This document shows positions 58,589 through 64,000 of a stretch of DNA of 64,000 bases, one piece after another. The notes beneath the pieces were generated by a model, which made no database searches, was not told where the DNA came from, and was given only the letters and a program-made list of their open reading frames with translations. This DNA comes from Rhodomicrobium sp. R_RK_3 (GTDB taxonomy: Bacteria; Pseudomonadota; Alphaproteobacteria; Rhizobiales; Rhodomicrobiaceae), in contig NZ_MWLK01000015.1 of assembly GCF_002198715.1 (NCBI RefSeq), positions 37,684 through 101,683 of the forward strand, given 5' to 3'. The stretch's first letter is position 1, and each line of letters opens with the position of its first letter. The translations under genes and the position numbers were made by a program.

Positions 58589-58915
58589 TTAAAGCAAACC
58601 CGCGAGCCGGAAGACCTGCACCACACATCGCCCATCCCCCGACCGCGAAAGCCGATAGGCGACATCAGCGCCCGGTTCGATCGCCGCCAGAAAGTCGTTC
58701 GCGGCTTCCTGAGTTGGAAAGATGGTGTGTTGTGGCTTTGCCGGCGCGCTCTCCGCCTTGGAGAGCGCTTCTACGGCATCGTGCAGATAGATCACGAGCT
58801 GATTGAAACTCTCGCATTCGATAAGGTCGGTTTGAGCGACGATACCGGCAGTCGCTATCGCGGCTTCGATGGCGATACGGGCTTCCTGCAAATCAGCTGA
58901 GAAGTCGTTAAACAT
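58589..58915 (-). CDS. Small hypothetical protein of the element backbone
   Basis: A 108-residue acidic soluble protein. The N-terminal half (ADLQEARIAIEAAIATAG, then FNQLVIYLHDAVEAL) is helical. The C-terminal half (IFPTQEAANDFLAAIEPGAD, then AYRLSRSGDGRCVVQVFRL) looks like an alpha/beta unit. No family is recognised. ATG 58915 has GAGGG upstream. It is divergent from the small RHH gene across an 82-bp region with repeated GTGCAC-like elements. Confidence 0.5.
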   Translation of the reverse strand: MFNDFSADLQEARIAIEAAIATAGIVAQTDLIECESFNQLVIYLHDAVEALSKAESAPAKPQHTIFPTQEAANDFLAAIEPGADVAYRLSRSGDGRCVVQVFRLAGLL

Positions 58916-58924
58916 GACGCCCTC

Positions 58925-58978
58925 GTGCACATACTATCTCAATATGCCTCAATGTACACATAGAGCGTGATGTGCACA
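58925..58978. promoter_or_regulatory. Repeated GTGCAC/TGTACA elements in a divergent promoter
   Basis: Three short palindromes lie between two divergent small genes: GTGCAC at 58925-58930, TGTACA at 58953-58958 and TGTGCACA at 58971-58978. The small ribbon-helix-helix protein encoded next to them is a candidate binder. Confidence 0.35.
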
Positions 58979-58997
58979 AGCCAGTACGTTCTCACTC

Positions 58998-59159
58998 ATG
59001 GACCCTAAGTCGACCACAATCACCGTGCGTGTGTCGCACGAGCTGGCTGAAACTTTGAAAGCGCTTGCGGAGCACGAGGAACGAACGCTTTCGCAGTACT
59101 GCATGCTGATTCTTCGGAGGCACGCTCGCGATAAAGCGAAGATGGGATCTGTTAAGTGA
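58998..59159 (+). CDS. Small ribbon-helix-helix (Arc/CopG-type) protein
   Basis: A 53-residue protein starting MDPKSTTITVRVSHELAETL. A beta strand (TTITVRVS) is followed by two helices with LAEHEERTLSQYCMLILRRH, a standard ribbon-helix-helix dimerisation and DNA-binding layout. It is basic at the end. It may autoregulate through the adjacent repeats and could be an antitoxin or transfer regulator. No toxin gene follows. Confidence 0.65.
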   Translation: MDPKSTTITVRVSHELAETLKALAEHEERTLSQYCMLILRRHARDKAKMGSVK

Positions 59160-59488
59160 TCTTGACGCGTGAAGCGGTCGTTGGCGGCCATCGTCGCGAC
59201 CATATAGCTTAAGTCAAAGAGTGGACTATGGGCGTTTATCGTACCGACCCAGAAAGAGGTCGGCAGCCCGTCCTCCAAAGCGGCCTATCGGCAGTGCTAC
59301 GTCCAGCGCCCAATCTGTGAAGACTTCCGGACGCCGGCTCATGAGCTTGTGGCAGCGCATTCCGAGGGCCGGCGTCCGAAACTCGTCACAATCGCAGTCG
59401 TTTAAACCAGCGCGCTGCGATCCCGCAAGCTGCCGAGGTCGCGGTCTGGACTGCTCTCGCGGCCGGAGCCGACCGACTATGGGCTAAG
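59160..59488. other. Intergenic stretch without recognisable gene
   Basis: About 330 bp between the RHH gene and the end of the convergent methyltransferase-derived ORF. Short frames exist but none has protein-like features. Confidence 0.4.
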
Positions 59489-61180
59489 CTAGGCTCCCGT
59501 CAGCTCCATCCCCTCGATCGTTGTTCTCGCATGGTCGTCGACAGCCAGCGGCACGGCTAAAAGCGCCGCTTGGAGCACTGCCCGCACCCTCGGCCAACCC
59601 TTGCTGGGGCCAGCGAGGGCCGCAATCAGGGGCGAAAGCGATGGCGCTGCTGATCCGAACAACGCGGGCATTGCCGCGACCGCGCACCACTGCCGTGTCA
59701 CCAGATATTCCAGATAGTGGACGACAAGCGGCGCCAGATGCGCCTGCTTGAGATAGTGGACCCACAGCGCCTGCGCGGCGAGCAACGCGTCCGGTGCGAG
59801 CTTTTCCAGCAAGGTCGCTGCAAGGGCCGATGCCGCTTGATGCGACCAGTCGCCCGAGGGACATTTGAGCACGGTCGCCCATGGCTCGACCGTTGCGGTG
59901 ATGAAGAGGCCCTCGAGATGGTCGACCAATTGCACGACCCGGCCACCTTGCGAATGCGCGCCGCCATCGGCCCGCCATCGCGCCAGCGGCAGGCGATCCA
60001 GTTCGTTCGCTGCGGCCAGGCCGAACACTGCGGCGATCATATTGCCGATGAGCAGTTCATCGGCACCCGGCGACCAATTCCTCGACTTGCCATCATCCTC
60101 GCGCATGACGTCGCGATCATCCGCCGCGATCTGCTCGGCGAGCATTGCCAGAGCATCGAGCTGCCTCAAGCCATCAGCAACGACATCACCGAAATCGAGC
60201 GTGCGCTGCGCGAGCGCGAAGAGCACGGGGCCGCTTACCGCGCGGAAAGACAATATCGGGCTCGCGCGCAATTTCGGCGCTTCCCTTAGCGAGCCATCGA
60301 GGGTTGCGCCGCAGGCCAACTCCAGCCGGATGAGGTCGAGCCGGAGCGTGTCGAGCGGCGGCTCGACGGATGCGGCCGTTACGAGCGGGTCGAGATTGCT
60401 GCAGAGCCCGACAAGTCCGGACAGCTCCTCCTCCGTCCTTTCGCCGGCGCTCCAGCCAGCTATCGCAGAAAGGACGCCGCCTGTTCGGCGTTGCAGTGAC
60501 AGCAAGGGCTCTCGGTCAATCAGCACCACGCTGGGCCGGATATCCCCGCCCAGATAATCGTGAATGTGCTCGGCATTGTGCCTTGTCACGCCGAGATGTG
60601 GATAGGCTTGGGCGAGGAGCCCGGCCCGAAGCTCGGCGAGCTCGTTCAGATGAAGATGCGCGCCAGCCATTTCGGCAAAGATGGCAAGCAGCCCGGTGCC
60701 CGCTGACGGCTCCAGCACAACATCGGACGGTGACAGGCGCGCGGCGGCGCTTGCGATAAACCCAAGTTCGATGGGTGTCGAGAATTGCTGCAGCGTCTGG
60801 CTTTCCTCCGACCGCCGCGTCTGGGTGGGCAGAAGACGCGACAGCCGCGCCAGCATGGTAAGCATCGTTTGTGCCGAGCCCGCAGCCTTTGCCAGCATCG
60901 CGGGGCCGTGACGGCGCAGAAATAAGAGCTGAGCTGCTTCCTGCGCCTCGTATGCGTCCTTCCACAGCCACGCGCCGGCTGCATCGCTCGCGCTGAATGC
61001 GGCCTCCATCGCTGATCGAAGCGCCTTCGCGTCGATGGCCCGGCCGGCGCTGAGCTGGGTTTCCAGAGCTTGCGCTGCCACGAACAGAAGCGGCGCTCTG
61101 GGTTCGGTTTTGCCATTCGGACGCGGCAATTCAGACTGGCGCGCAGCCGCAAGGGCTGCCGGTGTCAAGGGCAGTGTCAT
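59489..61180 (-). CDS. Chimeric ORF: SAM-methyltransferase start joined to unknown C-terminus
   Basis: A 563-residue frame. Residues 1-220 match the N-terminus of the large strawberry-notch-like methyltransferase/helicase proteins of conjugative elements: QQFSTPIELGFIASAAARL, motif I VVLEPSAGTGLLAIFAE, and HNAEHIHDYL before the strand where NPPF should follow. Instead the sequence changes to DREPLLSLQRRTGG, and the remaining 340 helical residues belong to something I do not recognise. The catalytic NPPF motif and the helicase are absent. Probably a fusion made by deletion near 60520. ATG 61180 is used; the longer frame overlaps the neighbour. Confidence 0.65.
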   Translation of the reverse strand: MTLPLTPAALAAARQSELPRPNGKTEPRAPLLFVAAQALETQLSAGRAIDAKALRSAMEAAFSASDAAGAWLWKDAYEAQEAAQLLFLRRHGPAMLAKAAGSAQTMLTMLARLSRLLPTQTRRSEESQTLQQFSTPIELGFIASAAARLSPSDVVLEPSAGTGLLAIFAEMAGAHLHLNELAELRAGLLAQAYPHLGVTRHNAEHIHDYLGGDIRPSVVLIDREPLLSLQRRTGGVLSAIAGWSAGERTEEELSGLVGLCSNLDPLVTAASVEPPLDTLRLDLIRLELACGATLDGSLREAPKLRASPILSFRAVSGPVLFALAQRTLDFGDVVADGLRQLDALAMLAEQIAADDRDVMREDDGKSRNWSPGADELLIGNMIAAVFGLAAANELDRLPLARWRADGGAHSQGGRVVQLVDHLEGLFITATVEPWATVLKCPSGDWSHQAASALAATLLEKLAPDALLAAQALWVHYLKQAHLAPLVVHYLEYLVTRQWCAVAAMPALFGSAAPSLSPLIAALAGPSKGWPRVRAVLQAALLAVPLAVDDHARTTIEGMELTGA

Positions 61181-61253
61181 GATGTGTGGCTCCAGAGGAT
61201 TTTTAGGACGTTCGGGGCGGCGGGATCCCGTGCCCCATGGCGAGACGATCAAG

Positions 61254-61637
61254 TCAGGAAGAGCGGCGGCATGCTCGGGGCGGCATCGCAACACATAGGA
61301 CGTCGCGCATACGCGCCGCGAGGCCGGGGATGTCGTCGAGCCGCCGAAGCGGCTCAAAATGATTGCGGCCGCCTGCATAATCGCGGCGGCCCTGGCAGGT
61401 GCGGATCATGATCCCGGTGTCATGGCCGGTGGCAGGCTGGCAGATCTGGACGTAAACAGCTTCATGATGCAGCGTGATCTCGCCGGACACCGCCATGCCA
61501 CCGAGGTTTGATCGCAAATCGTAGCTGCCGGAGGAAAAGCCGAGCTCGGCGGCGAGAAGTTTCAGACGCTTGCGCGCCTCGCGATGAAAACGGTGCTTCT
61601 GTTCGGCGTCATAGGCACATGGCCGGTACCAATTCAT
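61254..61637 (-). CDS. Conserved hypothetical protein next to the ParB-like gene
   Basis: A 127-residue basic protein starting MNWYRPCAYDAEQKHRFHRE. The central part (YDLRSNLGGMAVSGEITLHH, then VYVQICQP) is beta-rich. No named family comes to mind; genes of this size sit between the ParB-like and methyltransferase/helicase genes in related elements, in my recollection. An AGGAG element precedes the ATG, and a terminator-like hairpin separates it from the ParB-like gene. Confidence 0.55.
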   Translation of the reverse strand: MNWYRPCAYDAEQKHRFHREARKRLKLLAAELGFSSGSYDLRSNLGGMAVSGEITLHHEAVYVQICQPATGHDTGIMIRTCQGRRDYAGGRNHFEPLRRLDDIPGLAARMRDVLCVAMPPRACRRSS

Positions 61638-61660
61638 GAATGGACTCCTGAAAATGAAAA

Positions 61661-61682
61661 CGGCCCGCGCGAGGGCGGGCCG
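61661..61682 (-). terminator. Rho-independent terminator after the ParB-like gene
   Basis: CGGCCCGC (61661-61668) and GCGGGCCG (61675-61682) form a perfect 8-bp stem. On the minus strand TTTTCATTTT follows. It lies 31 bp behind the ParB-like stop and just before the Shine-Dalgarno sequence of the next gene, so it may terminate or attenuate. Confidence 0.65.
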
Positions 61683-61713
61683 GTTGAGAAGAGGTGATGG
61701 ATTGCTGGCGCGC

Positions 61714-63792
61714 TTATTCCGCCGCGACCGCGTAAGGCTTGACCCCTGCGCTCTCGCCAAAATCGTCTTCGTCGAGAAAGGCGGGCAACTCCGGAGTTTC
61801 GTTCTGCGGTAGGGGTGTTCGCTGCACGTCCTCCTCGGTGCTCCAAGTGCGAAGCGTTTCCGGCAGCCATCCGGACCCTTGCAAAAGCCGCTCCGCTTCG
61901 CGCGCCATGTCGGATTTTTTCAGATGCGCGATCAGATCGGCGGCGGCGGGGCCCTTTGCATCGCGGACGCAATCCAAGATCTGCGCCTTGGTCACCCGGC
62001 CGAAATAGCTCTCCACCGTGGCCTGCCAGCCGGCACCGGTCATATCGAGTTTGAGCGCTTGGGCCAGCCGATCGGCCGGGCGCCCGGTGCTTCCGCGGCT
62101 TGCGTGAACATCGTGAACCGCATTGACGGTCAGCGCCGCTGAGAACGCGAACAGCTCCGATCGCTCGGTTGCCTCGAACCCAACGAGCGCGTCCCACAAA
62201 TCGACGGGATCGGCTGGAAGTCTGCTTTGCCAATGCTGACGGCGCCCCTCAAAGCGCTCTTGTACCGGCATGGCGGTGATCGTGGCGGCATGGCGATCGA
62301 GGCCGGCTTCCCTGACGTCGATTTCGAGACAGCTTTCAGCGTAGATGCGGACATAAAACAACTTCAGACAAAATGTGTGCAGGACCGACAGCAGGGCGAC
62401 CTCCGGATCGCCGGACAAAGCTTCACGCAAGGCAAGGGTCCGGCAGGCGGTGAGCTCTTCCATGAGGCGGTCGGACAGGGCAGCCGAGCCAACCTCGTCC
62501 TCGCCCGTTACAGCGGTTTGAACACCGCCGTTTGCCGGAAGGGCCGGCGCGTCGGTGTTGCCGCTTTCGCCGTCATCGTTGCGCGTTGCCTGGTCGGCGC
62601 TCGAACGTTCGCGGCGTTGCGGGTCGTCTTCCTGCCTGACGAAGCCCCTCTCGATTCGCAGCTGTCCATCGTGGGACAGGCTGACGATGACGCCGGCATA
62701 AGCCATGTCGGCAGGCTCGTAGACGAGCGGACGATCCTCGAACCTGGCGAGGGCCGCTTCAAGCTCGTCGAGCCGCTTGGCCTCGCTCGCTGGAAGCTCG
62801 TCCGCACCGTCATGCCTTTCCTGAATCTGCTCATATTCGGCTTGCAGGGCTTGATGCTGATTTTGGTCCTCGTCACTGAGCGTCTGCTCCTCGCCCGCAA
62901 TCTGCCGGTAGCGATAGCGATCCGAATAGGGGAAATCGATCGTGGCTTGCGTCCATTTCCAGCCCTCGCATTTGATGTCGTCGGCTCTCGCTTGCAGCAT
63001 TTCGAGGGTTAGCCGGTCGAGCAAAGCGGCATCGGCGAACCAGCCGTCTTCGTCCGTGCTGAACAGATCCCGCAAGATAACGCCGCCGGCTTTTTCATAG
63101 GCTTCCGGGCCGACGAAACGCGCCCGGCGATCATGGCCTCGCACGGCGCCTTCGGTCAGCATGCGGCGGATCGCGTAGGGTTCGCGGTTGTAGGCGTTTG
63201 AAAGGCGCGCCCACACCTCCTCCTGACGCCGGTGATCGTCGCTGACGCAGAACGCCATCAATTGATCGAGAGTCAACTCGTCGGCGGCATAGGCCTCGAG
63301 CAGTTTCGGGCTGGCGGCGGCAAGTTTCAGACGCTGGCGGACGACCGCGGCGGTGACACCGAAGGTCGCCGCAATTGCCTCCAACCCCTGTCCCGCCTCA
63401 GCGAGCGTCTGGAAAGCGCGGAACTGATCGAGCGGATGCAGCCCCTCACGCATGACGTTCTCAGCAAGGCTGTCCTCCTCGGCGAGCCCGTCCGTCTTGA
63501 CGATGCAGGGGATGGGAGCGGTCTTCGACAGCTTCTTCTGTTTGACGAGGAGTTGCAGCGCCTTGAAGCGGCGCCCGCCGGCAGGGACTTCGAACATGCC
63601 GGTCTCCTTGCCACCTGCGTCCGCGAGCGGGCGGACGCTCAGGGATTGCAGCAAGCCGCGGCGCTCGATATCGGCGGCGAGCATTTCAATCGATTGTCCG
63701 GCCTTCTCGCGGCGGACATTAGCCTGAGACAGAACGAGCTTGTTCAGGGGAATGTCCCGTGATGCATGAAGCGTCAGTTTGGCCTGAGCCAT
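61714..63792 (-). CDS. ParB/Spo0J-like protein of a conjugative element
   Basis: A 692-residue protein. The ParB N-terminal domain is at about residues 10-110 (IPLNKLVLSQANVR, then VPAGGRRFKALQLL and EEDSLAENVMREGLHPLDQ, the ParB nuclease/CTPase-like fold). A KorB-type HTH follows (GLEAIAATFGVTAAVVRQRL). A long acidic C-terminal region of unknown role has coiled-coil potential around LSDEDQNQHQALQAEYEQIQ. Such large ParB-like proteins are standard on alphaproteobacterial conjugative elements. No parA gene is in the window. The ATG is the first in frame. Confidence 0.88.
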   Translation of the reverse strand: MAQAKLTLHASRDIPLNKLVLSQANVRREKAGQSIEMLAADIERRGLLQSLSVRPLADAGGKETGMFEVPAGGRRFKALQLLVKQKKLSKTAPIPCIVKTDGLAEEDSLAENVMREGLHPLDQFRAFQTLAEAGQGLEAIAATFGVTAAVVRQRLKLAAASPKLLEAYAADELTLDQLMAFCVSDDHRRQEEVWARLSNAYNREPYAIRRMLTEGAVRGHDRRARFVGPEAYEKAGGVILRDLFSTDEDGWFADAALLDRLTLEMLQARADDIKCEGWKWTQATIDFPYSDRYRYRQIAGEEQTLSDEDQNQHQALQAEYEQIQERHDGADELPASEAKRLDELEAALARFEDRPLVYEPADMAYAGVIVSLSHDGQLRIERGFVRQEDDPQRRERSSADQATRNDDGESGNTDAPALPANGGVQTAVTGEDEVGSAALSDRLMEELTACRTLALREALSGDPEVALLSVLHTFCLKLFYVRIYAESCLEIDVREAGLDRHAATITAMPVQERFEGRRQHWQSRLPADPVDLWDALVGFEATERSELFAFSAALTVNAVHDVHASRGSTGRPADRLAQALKLDMTGAGWQATVESYFGRVTKAQILDCVRDAKGPAAADLIAHLKKSDMAREAERLLQGSGWLPETLRTWSTEEDVQRTPLPQNETPELPAFLDEDDFGESAGVKPYAVAAE

Positions 63793-64000
63793 GGTTGAGG
63801 TCTCCTGACGAGCCAGGGAGGAGCCACTCTCCTCTCACCTTCAGCTCGTCACCCGAAACCCCAATCATCCTCTCACTCTTTAATTCCCGGCACGGGCTCG
63901 CCGGTTAAACGCGCGGCTTCTCCCAAAGGATTATGGTTGCAAGGCAACAGTCGCTTGGTCACGATCGCAACCAGAACCGCCATTCAGAGCGGCCGTCACG
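63793..64000. other. Upstream region of the ParB-like gene
   Basis: No gene is visible in the last 208 bases. They include the likely promoter of the ParB-like gene; I see no clear repeats. Confidence 0.35.

Overview
The window looks like accessory DNA of a high-GC alphaproteobacterium, most likely of the Hyphomicrobiales (rhizobial) type. That rests on the gene families and gene order: a trb-type conjugation block, an alphaproteobacterial AioBA with its AioXSR regulators, ArsJ/ArsK/ArsH, and PstA/PstC of the enlarged type. No complete IS, rRNA or CRISPR array was seen.

Layout. (1) 1-11 kb is a patchwork of unrelated metabolic and regulatory genes: a SnoaL-like protein, an OmpR-type regulator whose receiver has lost its phospho-aspartate, a low-GC metallophosphoesterase, a LysR/peroxiredoxin divergent pair, a methyltransferase, and a minus-strand run of one SDR dehydrogenase and two exported epoxide hydrolases. 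(2) 11.1-14.5 kb is an integration hot spot. It has a large serine recombinase whose last codons run into a 45-nt 3' fragment of an initiator tRNA-Met gene, followed by a tyrosine integrase. (3) 14.5-27.4 kb is the core of a conjugative element: DUF2285/XRE, a VapBC-like pair, and a tightly overlapping minus-strand operon traG-copG-trbBCDEJLFGI. (4) 27.4-56.8 kb is arsenic, phosphate and metal cargo. (5) 56.8-64 kb returns to the element backbone: relaxase, possible oriT, a SAM-methyltransferase-derived ORF and a ParB-like protein.

The cargo sits exactly where TraG has lost its N-terminal membrane part and the relaxase appears to have lost its C-terminal part. Cargo acquisition therefore probably replaced the DNA between relaxase and traG, and may have made the element non-self-transmissible.

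How the cargo works together. The periplasmic arsenite oxidase AioBA is controlled by AioX (sensor), AioS (kinase) and AioR (sigma-54 activator). A textbook -24/-12 promoter and two AioR-like dyads lie upstream of aioB. Arsenate made or taken up can leave through the GAPDH/ArsJ 1-arseno-3-phosphoglycerate route, or be reduced by ArsC (one copy fused to ArsR, one glutaredoxin type). Arsenite can leave through an ArsK-like MFS pump. The ACR3 arsenite exporter is destroyed by an internal deletion, and an ArsP-like permease is also broken. A dedicated pstSCAB-phoU-phoB cluster supplies phosphate; its Pho box overlaps the operator-like palindrome of the divergent arsR. A PadR-type regulator with vicinal cysteines seems to control arsC-arsH and arsO-arsK from two copies of one operator.

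The most surprising item is a compact two-gene CBASS antiphage system (CD-NTase plus Cap15-like two-TM beta-barrel effector) placed between aioXSR and aioBA. Other items worth attention are three consecutive perfect hairpins upstream of the relaxase (candidate oriT), and several fossil genes (HelD-like, PhnC, OsmC, YnfA) at cargo joints.
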